This document shows, piece by piece, positions 1-13,142 of a DNA stretch of 64,000 bases. The stretch's first letter is position 1, and each line of letters begins with the position of its first letter. The notes under the pieces were generated by a model. That model saw only the letters and a list, made by a program, of their open reading frames with translations. It searched no databases and was not told where the DNA came from. The DNA is from Coturnix japonica (Eukaryota; Chordata; Aves; Galliformes; Phasianidae), in the NCBI RefSeq assembly GCF_001577835.2, contig NC_029521.1, positions 26,258,917 through 26,322,916 of the forward strand. The letters run 5' to 3'. The translations under genes and the position numbers were made by a program.

Positions 1-194
1 GGCTGGCAAAGTCAGCTGCTGTATGGTGCATGCTCTGGCCTTGTGTTTCATCCACCAACATCAGCATGCCAGACTTTCACTTTTCAATAATTATGCCTTA
101 ATTGTTCTACAAGGCCGTATTATAATTTGTTATATATTCAGGGGATTAGGACAGAGAAAAATCCACCTTCCTTTTGCTTAGTAAGTCAAGAACT

Positions 195-200
195 TTTATT
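195..200 (-). promoter_or_regulatory. candidate poly(A) signal AATAAA for the putative novel gene
   Basis: Minus-strand AATAAA about 350 nt past the putative stop, followed by a GGTGGATTTTTCTCTG stretch about 30 nt on, which fits a downstream GT-rich element. Confidence 0.3.
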
Positions 201-286
201 TCTAATTCTGCTATTTAAATGCAGCTGCGCAGTAGTGTTCTCCCCAGATCTGTGAATAGGTAAATACTACCAGGGGATGTTTGAAA

Positions 287-320
287 GGAAAGAAAAAAGG
301 AAAGAAAAAAGGAAAGAATA
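287..320. repeat. purine-rich tandem repeat (GGAAAGAAAAAA units)
   Basis: About three repeats of a 12-bp GGAAAGAAAAAA-like unit. Confidence 0.75.
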
Positions 321-551
321 AGATTAAAGAGAGATGAGATCACTGAGGCAAAGTGCCATTGCAAGCTCCACACAGCAAGTTAGGTAGCAAATATAGTCAG
401 GTAAGGAAAAAAAAGAGACCAGGCACCAAACTCAATGTTTATCGTATTAAATTTGAAACATCACATCTCTTTGCTCCCTTGAGAGAAGTTTATATGACCT
501 CTAAGTTCTTTCACATTGTACTTCTGTAAGAGCCATTTGCAGCCGTGCTCC

Positions 552-776
552 CTATGGTTCACAAGGCCTGAAAACTGAGGCAAATTCTTCCAGCATGCCA
601 TCAGTCACAGTGCACTCACCCACCGATGGTCTGAACTCTTCCTGCTGCAGCTTTGGAGATGACGACTGATATTTGCAACCACTATGAGAAGCCTTGTTTA
701 CAAATGAGAAATTCTGATGCCTGATATTCCAGGCAGAGCTAAGTGTTAGATCTTCTTCCTCGACATCATTACTCAT
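552..776 (-). CDS. putative novel gene, terminal exon
   Basis: Begins after CACCTGCAG with ATG AGT in phase 0, runs 74 codons (acidic start SNDVEEEDLTLSSAWNIRHQ, end VFRPCEP) and stops at TAG 554-552. An AATAAA follows about 350 nt downstream at 200-195. Confidence 0.33.
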   Translation of the reverse strand: MSNDVEEEDLTLSSAWNIRHQNFSFVNKASHSGCKYQSSSPKLQQEEFRPSVGECTVTDGMLEEFASVFRPCEP

Positions 777-3700
777 CTGCAGGTGTTAGGTATTTCATTA
801 TTTAAGAGCAGGGAGAAAAAGCAGACAATAAGTATTCATAAAACGTTAGACGTTCTCCAAAGGGCTGTTTGAGTTAATACAGCCCATAAAGCTCTCACTT
901 TTACTGGGCTTGAAAATGATAGTTATTCAAAGGAAATTATGTCACTACTTAAAATATTTTACCAGAAGAAACTGCTTAGCACCAAAATCTTCAACCACTA
1001 AGAAAGAAACTGTAGTTTCCACTACATTACAGCCTTCTGACAGAGAAAATAATCTCCCCATCCTGGGTCAAGAATACAAATGCTATTTTTGGCTGGGACC
1101 TGACTGCAGTTGTGCGCCCTGCTTGGTGATTATCCATGCTGTTAACTCTCCAAAATCTAGCCTGATTCACCTGAACATGCACTGACACAGGGTCAGCTGA
1201 AGGCTGGAACCATTTAAATTGCTCCTGCTAAGGTGATGATACAGAAACAGAATCAAAATAGCAGGGTTTGGTTGTAGAAAGGGTTCCAGCTCCTGCTAGA
1301 CTGTTGGGTCTGTGACAAATGCTTGCATAGCACATTTGTTTGAAGTCTGCAGATCAAAGTCAGTGCACAAAGCATGCTGTTGCTTATACCTTTGTGAAGC
1401 TCCCAAGACACTGAAAACAGCCTAACAGCCAATGCAAGAGGAAGAGTAACTCTCTGAGACATCTGAAACCAATGGATGTATTTTAGGATTCTGCAGTGAC
1501 ATAAATGCAACATGTTTTATCTGTATAGCTTTACAGTACTAGAAAGAGCTGTTCACCTCCAGGTGAAAGATCCTTGCTATTTGTACACATGTATTTTGAA
1601 ATAAGATGAACAAACTTAAACAACTAAAGTATCCCATTGTCTTCTATGTTTCTAACCTTCCAGAATAGGGTCAGAAGTAAACCATGCCACACAGCATATT
1701 CGCTAATTAAAAAAGGCTGAAAAAATAGTTTGGACTGTATAGTTCATTTTTTCTAGGAGAATCAACGGGGACAATCCAACAGACTGTCTTTATCTGCTAT
1801 TATACAATGCTTCTGTATAGCATATAAATTCTACAGCAGAGAATGTCTGTTCAAGTATGCAGTCACAATTGCTGGTGACCGACTGGTAGCGGTACAGCTG
1901 CCAGTTTGCCTTTGTGACTTTTGCTGGATCCATCAATGCATCCAGTCTCAAGGTCCCAGATGTTTGGTCTAACAGCTCACAAGCCCTCAAAAAAGCCTTT
2001 GCTTGTTCCTATAAAGACAAAGTAGGTATTTCTTTCAATAACATTCACTTGTCATTAGAAAAATATCCTAATTATGAATTCAAAAGTGACAGATTGTGAG
2101 ATTCAGTTTGCAAAGATGATGTCACTGGTGGGGAATTGGTGGGTAACCTGCAATTACCTCTTTGAATAAAGACATCAGTGTTGTATCTCGAGAAATAATG
2201 GCTAATGATATGTCTTCCAAAAGGAAATAGCGTTATTAATTACCTTACTGTGAACATACCACTTATTGACAGCTTTGAAGGCCATTCATCCAATTAAGTA
2301 TAATGACTAAAAGCTTCATTTGGCCTTCATGGTTATACAGATGGGCTAAGAACAGAGAGCAAGATCCTGATTTCATTTATAACCTTCATAAATATTCAGA
2401 GAAAGTCACAAACACCCACGGAGCTACCCCAGTTTCTATTGCTGTGATTAGAGTCAGGCAGTGGCAGGTAATGATGGTATAGAAAGGGCTGTAAGCTGAT
2501 ACCTCTAATACCTTTAAGACTTATTGTTGTGCAATAATGCAATCTGTCATCTCTTCTGATTGTTACTAAGCACTTTGCTTCCACTTTCCTATCAGAGTTT
2601 AGGGGGGGGGTTCTTTCCCAAACTATCATCCAGTCCCGCATGCACTTCAGAGACAGATGATGTAGTTGCAACCACAGCCCCATCTGAATTACTTCTAGCT
2701 TAAAAATAAAAGACGACAAAAACCAAAGCAATCTTCGGAAATATTTCAGAATTTTCACAAGCGTTTTTTTCCTTCTCAGACAAATCAAACGATCATTCTA
2801 AAAGCGGTTCATTCGCATTACACTTTGCCTCAGTTTCAAGGATCTGCTTCTGATTTTATTCAGACACTAAAGTAAGTGGAATAACGCACAGAGCTGCTTT
2901 GGATTTTCTTTCTTGCAAGGAAGAACAGAGAAAAAAACACCCTCAGACATAAAGGATCATTTCTATGAGCCCATCTAGGCATCTCTACAGTCCTCATTAA
3001 CATGCCATTTTGCTGATTAATTATTTTAATGGCTGGCAAGACAAATCTTAGTGCACAGCACAGCTAACGTGCCTCTAAGATAACAGTGCAGATATGATCG
3101 TCGCTTTTGCCACCGAAGCCTTTCATCATTGAACAGCAACAGGTTGCTAATGATACGTGGTTATCTTTTCCACATTTTGGAACATCAAAAATGCTGACAG
3201 ACTGAGGTGGCAACAGTTTGTAAGCACTCAGGTAGAACATCAAAGGCCTCACTAACGGTTTAGTACACACCAGCAGGAGCAACAGTTTTAGATCTACCTG
3301 TAGCACCAATCTAATCACTCCGAAATCTGATGCTGACGCTCGTATGACATCTGAGAAATGCTTTTTTGTTTGATAGAAAGCAACGAGATGGACAAATGGC
3401 AAAGCAACTGCAAGTACTTTGTTTCTACGCAGAACTGAAAAGCCGCAGGGCACACAACCTTATAACAGCTGACATTGGAGAATAACTTAATGCTGCCAAC
3501 AGGTCTTGGGAGAATGCAGAATTATATGTAAATACATCAGGTAAATGTTTTTAAGCGATGGGTCTTCCCCTTGTGCAAACACATTGCAACAGCAGTATTT
3601 ATCAAAAGGGCGCCTGATGCGACGAAGTCAGATCCACTGTTGATGCAGAGGCATTCAGTCTGCATTGCAATGAGTGAAGCATGGACAGTAAGAACCCACC

Positions 3701-6700
3701 TTATCCAAGGCAATGACTGTGAACAGGCCAGAAATGACTGCTTTATAGGTGAGCCTCACATATGAGGATACTGAACCGTGGAAGCACATACCTCTGCCTG
3801 AGGAAAGCCATCTTCCCCAGGACAAGGTGATTTTTGAACTTGAACTTGCAGAATATTGAGTTTTTCTTTCCATATTGCCATATTTCTATCAATATAATTA
3901 AGGTCTGATCCTCTGGCAGGAACTGCCTTCCTGCAAGATGGACAGGGATCATAGGGATAAGTCTCTCTTGCATATGCTTCAGAGCCAGTTCCATAGGGCT
4001 GATCCCACAGCAAGGCCTCATCCCCCTGGTCAGCCTGGATGGAGATTCAGGTTCAGCTGTAGAGCTGAAATGCATCTTTCTGTTGTGTTTTCTTAGGGTT
4101 ACAGTTGGTTGAGAGCTGAAAAACTCAGCAGGAAATTTAGCAGAGTTCACACCAGAACTGGTATGAGTTGGCAGATCCAAATCCTAAGCATCTTGGCAAA
4201 AAAAAATCCAACAAGAAAAGACCACCTTGCTTCCTAACATGTCTGACAAGCAAAACTGTCTTATGATTTTGTGCTCCCTGGCAAGTCAATAACCACACAT
4301 AATGAGGAAAAAGGTTCAAAAATGCATAAAAATATTAGGAGAGCTACTCTAGAGATAGAAATTTGGTAAGGAAGTTCAAGCAAAGATCATTCAACACAAA
4401 CAAAAACCAATGCCTGATCCCAGAAAGTAAACAGAAAATATTTTCTAATTAAAGTATTTAATCATGTCAACTATCATAATAAATGAAAAAATACCTATAA
4501 AGATCTGATTTCTCTATAGCATCCTAAATCAGGACCTCATTTTCTAACCATTTAATTCCAATAGCAGAAACAGCAGCATCGATTGATTTCACATGCCCTT
4601 TTCTGTTATTAATTGTGAACACAAGCATTATCAAGAGTGTAACATCAAGTTTGTGGACACATGATAAAATATAGAACGCTTTCTACAGTACAAAAAGAAG
4701 AGTGTAATAACATTTTACCTTCCACATACCACAATATGAAGGCAAGATTTATGTTGACTTTCTTATACCAAGTCACACATCGTCAAAGTGCCTCTGCAGC
4801 AATAAGCGATGAATACTCTTTGTTAATAGAAAATATCACAAATATCAATGTGCATGAAAAATAATCATTGATAACAGTGACCCTATCATAGTTAAATGAC
4901 TCAACCCAGTGCCTAAGTACAAAAGCTTTTATCATAAAGCTGGAAGCAAAGCATAGGAGGAAGAATCACATTTCATGATATAATGCACAGCATGTTACAC
5001 ACCCATGGTGTGAAGACCTCCCCACTTTCAGTCATACGTTCCTTACAGACCACAGAAACACTCAGTGTCCTGCTAACCCTGAGTACCATTAAGTAATTTG
5101 GGGCTGGCAATATTTTAGAAAGGATAATGCAATACTTGTGCTCCTGTAATTTACACCAGTTGCCAAGCCTATGTGTTTATCATTCATGACAGGTATTAAA
5201 GTGGAATTGGAACAAGAGCGTATAAACTTTATCTCTATAAATCATGTCTGCTGTCATGAATGAAATGAAAATTAAAGAAGAGACAAAAAATAAAAAATAA
5301 TTTTTTTAAAAAAGGGGGGGGGAGGTTTTTCTGTTTAATATTCTTCCCATTAACGTTCTTGCCTTAGGAAAATATGCCAGTGGAGTCAATGAGAGATTAT
5401 CTTGAGCAGGGCCTCAGCACATTAAAAGATAAATCATATATAGCTGATGCATGTCGTTGGGGTGGGGGAGATGTGATGGCTTTCTCCATCCTTTAGCACA
5501 AGCCACATTGGCTGAGGTGAGAGGCAAAAGCAATACCCCTTTTATCCAAGCTAGGACACAACAGGAAAAATCTTTGCATGTGTAATGAAAGAAATAATTA
5601 TATATAAAAGCAGTATAAGGCTACATGTTACTTCAGCCCAGTCAATCAAAATGCCATCTTAAATACCCCAGCACTGTCTTCATATTCTCTTGCATTATGA
5701 ATAATCTGCAGTTGTTGCAAGAAAAAACTTCTCAGCTGAATCTAAAGCTCTCTAGCCGTACACAAAGTGTGTGGTGCCAATCAACTGTTTCTAAAGAGAA
5801 TCTAGAGAAACAGAAGTGGTGTAATTTACATGCAGCAGGGAGCATATACGTTACTTGATTATCAAAACTTCTATTCCAGAACTGGCTGGTACTCATGGGA
5901 CCGCCATTTACAAGCCTCATTCAGAGACGTATCAACAGTTAGAGCCGATTAGGTACGGGAGAACATTGTAGAACATTCACAGTTCATATAACCCGGTATA
6001 ACAACTGCCAAACTCGATACTACCTTGCTTTCAGAAGAACAATTCACCCCTTTATACATCAAATGGCAATTTTCTTAACTGCAGCAATTTTGCATGTGAT
6101 GATAAATTCTGGTGGAAATTAGCCCGATGGTTTCTCAGCAAATGTAATGCTAAGAAACTGCCTAAGCCTATCGGTGCATCTTTTTCAGAATTCATGTATG
6201 GTTTAAATAGCTAAATAAATTTATTTGGAAAAACTGGATCTCTCAATACTCACACTTCTCTGCCTGGATTAGTCTCACTGCAGTGTGCAGGATTTACCCT
6301 GACTACTTATAACCACTGATTGAACAACTGACAGGCAAGGTATTTTTCCCAAGTACAGTGCTCTGTAGGGCTTAAGAATTACATATATTGGCAATCGAAT
6401 GTAGAAAGTGAATGCACATACATGTAAAGAAAGGTCATTGTTAGCTGAAGTGTAACAGATTGAGTCCATATTAATCTATACTGACTTGATGAAAATCCAT
6501 GACTTCACCGAATTTTGGATTGACTCCTTACAATTGCAGATCCCAGCCAAATATAACAAACTCTCACTATGGTGATTTTCAGATTGGTCCGTTTGGGATA
6601 ATATGCTTTATAAAAAACATAGGCTGTAAAACTCATGAGTTCTTTCTAGCTTAAATAGCTCCAAGGAACTAGATCAACTGCAATTTGAACTCTGGTTTAC

Positions 6701-9700
6701 ATAAGCCTTAATGATATTTTGAAGTATCATAATAAATCCTCAATTTTTTAATTACTGTACATTAAGTACCCTAAGTCTCCCTGAGAAAAAAATATAAGTC
6801 CAGAAAAACCAAATAATGAAGTCTATTGCAAAAGGAGATTTCTTCTTCCCTTTTTGTTTTGCTTTCCTCATGTGAAAATATTGTGTCTTTTTGAACCATG
6901 AGTTTTGATTCAGTTCAGTGACTTGGGATTTTAAACATAAGTTACAAGTTATAGCCTAAGCCTGTATCAGTTTACTTTATGGGAGTTCAGAGCAGCTAAA
7001 TAATGATAGATTCACGATAATATTGTAAGGATTAAAAATATTTAATGACCACTGATACCGTGGCCAAATTCTGCTCTTTTAAACCAAGATAAAATACTTT
7101 TTACTTAATTTCATTCAATATTAAGAAAACAGAGATTTTGCTTATATGGAAATCAGAGCACAGTTCATGCCCTTCTCAAGCTTTGTTCGCATCTTCCCCC
7201 ATCGGGGACTCCACAACCAGGGAAGTTCGGAACTTCCTTCAAGTTATTCTGGTATTGGACTTCTTACATTGAATACATTGTTTTGTTTTCCATTTGCCCA
7301 CAGTAAATTCATGTGGCTAAGGGAAACTACTGAAAATGACAGAGTTTAAAAACTAAGTATTTTTATACTTATTTCATACACAAAAAATTGTTAGTTCTAA
7401 TCTTACCATGATCCATTTAGTTATTTAAAATCTAGAAATACACAAGCCAGTACATGTTTTCTCAAAACTTGGCCAAACATCTGTATTAACCTGTCTCAAG
7501 CCAGGTTTTGACACCTCTATCCTTTTTATACTGCAGAACAATATGGTGGGCACCGACCACCAAGAGGCAGAGTGGAATGCTTTCCAAATGGGAGATGCTA
7601 CTGATAGAAGGGAGAGCTTGAGCAGGAGTTCACCTGCAAGTGGTGGGAGGTGAGCAGATATCTTGGATGCTAAACATCATCAAAAGATGAGAGCTGATCT
7701 ATGGAGTTTAGGGCTTAGAATTCAGTTCCTTCACCAGTGATTCAATGAAATTTGAATAATATTTACAAGTAGAAATACAGGAGTATATTAGACTGTTTAA
7801 GAGTTAGTTTGACAGCGAACTGCCTTGTACTCTGTTAATTACACAGAGAAACAGCATAAAACCCGCATACAAGTGCCTTAGTCCTGCCTGTAAGAATTGT
7901 CACTCTTTCAAAACCACTTGAACAGCTACAAAATATCTGCACAGTGCTTTGGCTCGAGGATAAAGGCTTTAACTGCATAGCATGACATCTTTTTCCTTCG
8001 CCCAGAAAGGAGAAGTCAGGTAGGTTTTTGGCAAATTCATTACTTGACTTCCTCACAGATCATCCAAGTAAACACAAGCTGACCTCAAACACACACAGCT
8101 CAAACCAACGAACTTAATTGTGACGGCATTTGGTTTAAACACTGACACAAAAATCAGTAAAACCTGCTCTGCTTTGAGGGTCACCTCTTGTCCATCAAAG
8201 GGAATTTTTTCTACTCAGTACTCAGAGGTACTGCCTAAAAGTTCTACCTGTGAAAGACATGAGGCTGTAACTCAACACATGATTTTGCATAATTGGACCC
8301 ATCTTAGGTTGCAGTCTTCTAGTATTGCCAGCCCCAGAGTCTGACCTTGCTTTTAAAAATTAAAAGTTTACTTTGCTAAAATGTCTCCTTCCCAACTTCA
8401 GTGATACATTCAAAACAAGGCCAGAGCAGCTGGTAACAACGAAAATGAGCAAACAACGGAGTGCTAGTCCAACTCTTTCATACTCTGACACCATGTTAAA
8501 CACAAGGGGATTTAGGAACAGTGTGTGATTTAAACGTGCTTTGACATAGGAGATGATAGTAGGGAAGATAAATGTTTTAAATCAAATTCTACTTAAGATA
8601 AGTGTGGCATACCAAGTAGCTACTTGATTCTTGAATTTAAGAAGCACGGTTATCCAGACACATACTTAAATGTATACAAAGTGCATCTGGAAAATACATT
8701 CAGTGAGCTATGATATTAGTAAAGAAAATAGAATGGCATATTGCACGTGCACATTGTATTATTGTTCTTCAGTTAATGTTTACAGCTTGCAAAAATGCAC
8801 ATTCTATCCTGGTTTGAAGCCAGACTGAACGTACAGCTGCACCAGCAGCTGAGAGTATTCCAATAGTTGAAGAGGGAGCTTATTCAGTACAGACACTGTG
8901 CAAATCAACATATCCAGCTGCTTACCTTTGTGCCATGGGAAAGGTTGGGTTCAGAAAGAAGACTGATGCTGCAGCCATCTCTTGGGTTACAAGCACATTT
9001 TTGGTGTAACTTTACTGTTAGAAAAACAAAATATTTCCTACATATGGAACAAAATTTATACTCAGCCCTAAATTTTCCTTTATCAACAAAGCTAGTAGCT
9101 ACTTTGAAAACAGGTGTGGTAAGGGACTGCTGTGCTGGATCTAAGATAGGCATTAAAACCAGTGCAGAATGGGAATAGCTCTTAATACCAGAGTTTAGAG
9201 ATCTTTTAAACTTAGATCTTAGTCTGACCTAGTATAATTGCAAAGTCTGGCATTAATATCAAATTCAGGGGGAAAAAGAAAAAAAAAAAAAAGAAAAAAA
9301 AAAAAAGGTTATTGAGAATTCCATAACTTTCCATTTAGTAAAAGCCTATAGACAAAACAACAGCCCACATCACAAGTGCTCTGGAAACCAGAGACTGGGG
9401 GCTGTTGGCAGATACCCTGCCATCTTTCCTCACAGGCAGCAATAGACAGTGAAAACTCCAGGGCCACATCTAAAATAAAGAGATTTCATGCCAAAGGGAA
9501 GCATGGGGTTGTTTTCCAATGGTCTAAATAATTAATATCCAGCAGTTGAGAGATGGCCAGCCTGCTCCAAGGTTGTCAGTCTGACCCAGCTCCCCCCGTA
9601 CCACTCCTAGGTTGGTGATGGGAAAAAAGAAAAGGTGAAATGCTGGAAATTTCACCAGCAATGCTCTTACCTCTCAGTATTAAAAAGCATCACTTTGCAT

Positions 9701-11749
9701 TTGGGCTTGCAGTGAGAGTTTCAGCTGGGCAGTAGTGTGCTCATCTCTTTTCCAAGGAACCCTCTGGGTTAAAAAAACAGGGGGAGGTATTTCCCAGGAC
9801 ATCAAAACACATTGCAACAAGAGCTCCTGCCTGACTATGAACATTTCACAACAAAGGTTTTGATTGTAGAAAGAACTTTACCAGCCTAATGTGCCTCCTC
9901 CGGAGCTATCACTCCCCATTTCCATGGCAGTCCTTCAACAAAGCACTGATTCCATTGGCCTTTGGTCAGATTAAAATCCACTGTCCATTTTTTTGAAGCT
10001 GAATCAAAGGAAAATCAAATAAAGTAGTGAAAGATGTATTATTTTACATATCTGTGAATTTTTCTTTGGGTAAATACATATATGTACATATATATGTATG
10101 AAATCAAGGGCTTGTAATTCAAGTAGCTTGACTGGGGGAAAGATTTGTGTACTCTTTTTCTAGGCAGTTGAAAAACTTGAGAAATCCGTTCCCATTTGTG
10201 TTCACAGCACCTAGCACACTCCTGAGGTGCAATGCTTAACACAGGCAGCCAGCTATTGCCTCCTGAATAAGTTACTGGTTATTGCTTCTCATGCCTGCAA
10301 CAGCAAAACAGCATGCTCATTCCTCACCTCTTATATACCAAGTGAGATGCTGTTCCTGTCTGCAGCTACCCTGTATACTACTAATATTTGATCCATCTGA
10401 AAACTGTCCTATTTCCTCTCCCTCTAAAATCAGCATTTCACTTTGTTACCTAAATGCATAATTCCCAGTTGCTAAAGATCATTATTGCTGAGTGGGTTTC
10501 TCCTACTTCATTGTTTCTGAACGCCTTACAGCCCTGGGATTTTGAAAGGTGCTGTGTTTGTGAGAGGGGCTTTGGTTGAGTTTTACACAAAAATGTTCTT
10601 TTCTCCAAGACTAGTACTAGCTTTTATTTGTTAATACCCGTATTTAGGTGCAAAGCACAGCTATCTATTCTGCTACATCAGTTGTATTTTGCATATGCAA
10701 AATAAGGGTGGTGATATACTGGAAACGGAGGTTATGAGTGCCCCATCCTTGAAGGCACTCAATACCAGGCTGGATGCGGCTCTGGGCAGCCTGCACATAG
10801 CAGGGGGGTTGAAACTAAATGGGCATTGTGGTCCTTTCCAACCCAGGCCATTCTATAATATGATTCTTAGAAGGAGATAGGGAATGGAATGCACAGTCTT
10901 TTAACTCTTTCAACTCCAAACCTAGCAACTTTTCAGACAAGTTAATGTCTTGCATGACATTATCAATAAGAACTACAAGTTTAATGCTCTTTAGCTAAGA
11001 TGTTTAATAATTTGTGCATATCAAGCTCAAGCAGGAAATGCACAACTTCAAGTACTTGCAGATGAAAAGCATCCTTCCTATCCCACCCTGATGGATATGC
11101 ATTTGGAAATCCATCTGTTTATTCGCTTCTCTTCCCCTAAGATCAGATTGACAATGTAGTTCCAAACCCTCAAACACAAAAAAGCTGTGTTTCCACCTTG
11201 ACATTCCATCACTGCATTTGCTCTGTTCAGGCTTGTACTCATCCTCCCAAAGCTCAAGATAGTTTTCAAAGGAGCCTTCAAAAACTCACTGTGATCCCAG
11301 TTCTGGCAGACAGCTCTTGTCACATACTTCGTTACTTTGGTCAGAAAACCCCATCCCAAACAGCCAAAAAGCGAAGGAGAGGAGCAGCCTCCAAATATGG
11401 AGAGCCGTGCTGGTTTCTGGAGGAGTTCAGCACATTGGCATGTATAAGAATGAAGAGAACTGGAACGAGTGTTAAATAATGCTCCAAATAAAATGCGGTG
11501 AAATGTTCAGAACTTCAAACTACTACAGAAAATTGGGAAACGGATTAAAAAAAAAACAACCAGCAAACCAACAACTAATCTGGGTCAATATTTTCTTCCA
11601 TATTCACAGCACACGGCACCTGTTGGAATATCATTCCCATTCTCTTGTCCTCCGTGTTATAAAGGAATGAAAGTGAATTTGATGCTCACCTGTTTGTCAA
11701 AGGAGTGCTTGAGATTGTACGCCCAAGTGTAGTTGCGTTGCTGTTCCAT
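552..11749 (-). CDS. putative undescribed multi-exon gene downstream of RAB11FIP2
   Basis: Product and family not recognised. Candidate exons on the minus strand are 11749-11690, 9763-9694, 9014-8926, 4034-3792 and 776-552, summing to 687 nt (228 residues). The start ATG has an in-frame TAA seven codons upstream. Donors of exons 1, 3 and 4 and most acceptors are good, and phases run 0, 1, 0, 0. Weak point: the best donor of exon 2 (GAG|GTAAGAG after 9671) lies beyond two in-frame stops, and the phase-correct donor (CAAA|GTGATG after 9694) is poor. Skipping exons 2 and 3 keeps frame with only canonical sites (175 residues). The predicted protein is hydrophilic, has no signal peptide or membrane segment, and has two cysteine-containing stretches (KCACNPRDGC and DPCPSC). 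It may instead be a decayed gene, a lncRNA or chance. Confidence 0.3.
3792..4034 (-). CDS. putative novel gene, exon 4
   Basis: 81 open codons between a moderate acceptor (CTCCATCCAG|GCTG) and a strong donor (GCAGAG|GTATGT), phase 0 at both ends. It includes YARETYPYDPCPSCRKAVPA followed by an amphipathic stretch, MAIWKEKLNILQVQVQK. A second frame is also open across this interval, which lowers the weight of the open frame alone. Confidence 0.35.
8926..9014 (-). CDS. putative novel gene, exon 3
   Basis: 89 nt between an excellent acceptor (TTTGTTTTTCTAACAG) and an excellent donor (ACAAAG|GTAAGC). Only one frame is open throughout: KLHQKCACNPRDGCSISLLS and on to SHGTK. It enters in phase 1 and leaves in phase 0. 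Confidence 0.3.
9273..9306. repeat. A-rich simple repeat
   Basis: Nearly pure A run interrupted by two G bases. No LINE or SINE body is attached. Confidence 0.9.
9694..9763 (-). CDS. putative novel gene, exon 2
   Basis: Preceded by a strong acceptor (C- and T-rich tract then AACCCAG). One frame opens RVPWKRDEHTTAQLKLSLQA. It must leave at a weak GTGATG donor to keep frame with the next exon. The stronger donor at 9671 would include TAA and TGA stops. This is the least certain exon. Confidence 0.2.
10733..10868 (+). mobile_element. CR1 LINE 3' fragment
   Basis: Avian CR1 3' end in sense orientation: CTTGAAGGCACTCAATACC, then GGCTGGATGCGGCTCTGGGC, GTGGTCCTTTCCAACCCAGG and the terminal ATATGATTCT. 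5'-truncated as usual, and it sits in intron 1 of the putative gene. Confidence 0.9.
11690..11749 (-). CDS. putative novel gene, exon 1 (start codon)
   Basis: ATG at 11749-11747 opens a 20-codon frame beginning MEQQRNYTWAYNL and ending SFDKQ, directly followed by the strong donor CAG|GTGAGC in phase 0. An in-frame TAA lies just upstream, so no longer start exists in this exon. The -3 base is T and +4 is G, a mediocre initiation context. Confidence 0.3.
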
Positions 11750-13142
11750 ACAAAGGTTTGAGCTACTTTATTTGTTTTTAGGGAACTCTTATTCCTGCCA
11801 GAAGCCTGTTTTAATGTCTGCCATGAACAAAGGAGCACAAACTTTGGCTTTATATAACTTGGAAAATAACCTGTGATCTTACGATACAATCGTTTTAATT
11901 TACCATAAAATACATCTAACTGTGTTAACTTTTGAAACCTAAAATATTGGAGCACGTATCTCAAAGGAACCTAAACCATAAACTGCATAAAGACCTTGAA
12001 TTGCTTTCTGTTACAGAAGTCTAATGACTTCATTTACAACAACAGGTAAACCCTCCTTAGAAAAAGTGCATTGAAGAAAGCTTATTGAAATGCAATTGCT
12101 ATGTAGGAGACTTTTCTTTTAAAAAAGCAGTTGCCTTTTGTACTTTGAGCTTGTGTTCTTTAAAAACAAACACCAAGTAATCCACAGTTAGCAAAATATA
12201 GGTATATCGGAGCTATGAATTCTAAATTTATGTAACAAACTGGTTTAATGGGAAAAACTTATTAGAAAAAAGAAAACATTCATAGCTGGAACGTTGGGGG
12301 CAGTTCTCCAAGGATGCCACGAGGCTCCTGGTTTTTTAGACAAACCTCTGGCCTTAAAGAGGCAGATTTTCACAATGTGTTGTAGAAGCCCCTGGCAAAT
12401 GACATAAAATTCATTAAATTTAAATGGAGACGCTCGATGTTTTCTGTAGAGATGTCCCAGGGAATCAATTTTCAAGGAATTCATAATGTAAGCAGCAAGT
12501 TATCGGAGAAGGAGACATTCGTCACCCCAGAAGGCCCCAAATGAATCATTTAAAGAAAGAGGTGACACGACACATTTCAGCATTTTCCTCGTGGTCTCCA
12601 CCGGGCCCTGTGCCAGACACACACCTCAATAACAAAGAAAGGCAACCTGGGCAGCCACGTGTTGCAGGCACCACATTTCCTCAGGCACTTTCTAGTTTCC
12701 TCATAGTTCAATCCTTAAAGCTAATGCTATGACAGAGGGATGGAGAGAGCAGAGGTGGTAAGAGCCTGAAGCACTTTGGCTTCTGCCTGACATCTGCCTC
12801 ACACCTCATGGTAACAAATCCATCTGTTAAACTCCCATTTTCTTTTCTTTTTTTTCCTTTTCTTTTTCCTTTTTTCGTGGGTTTCACCCTGACACTGATC
12901 CTGCTTGCAAGGAGAAGTGAACAAAGCATCCTATTACAAAAAGAATCGGCCACATGCTGCGCAAACAGATTCCTTAAAATCAGAATCTTGTCCTACCAAC
13001 TCCAGCTTTCTGTTGCTGGCTTGTTTCTGTGTTGCAGGCTATTTTTTTCTCCATCTCCTTTTTGTTTTCTATAGCAGAAGTGAAATCTACCCAACATTCC
13101 TTCTACTTGGACCCTTTTCATCACACAGCAGATATTTAGACT

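Noticed and set aside
2396-2788. 130-codon minus-strand frame
   Set aside because: Contains a G/C homopolymer and no recognisable motif. It does not fit the exon chain of the putative gene.
3743-4180. 145-codon minus-strand open frame overlapping candidate exon 4 in another frame
   Set aside because: Not consistent with the phases of the neighbouring candidate exons. No family recognised, and leucine/isoleucine-rich composition looks incidental.
7835-8056. Possible extra exon of the putative gene between exons 3 and 4
   Set aside because: The frame is open and phase-compatible at one end, but the acceptor is purine-rich and no usable donor was found.
12808-13074. 88-codon plus-strand frame rich in phenylalanine
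   Set aside because: Created by a TTTTC-rich simple tract. No further support.
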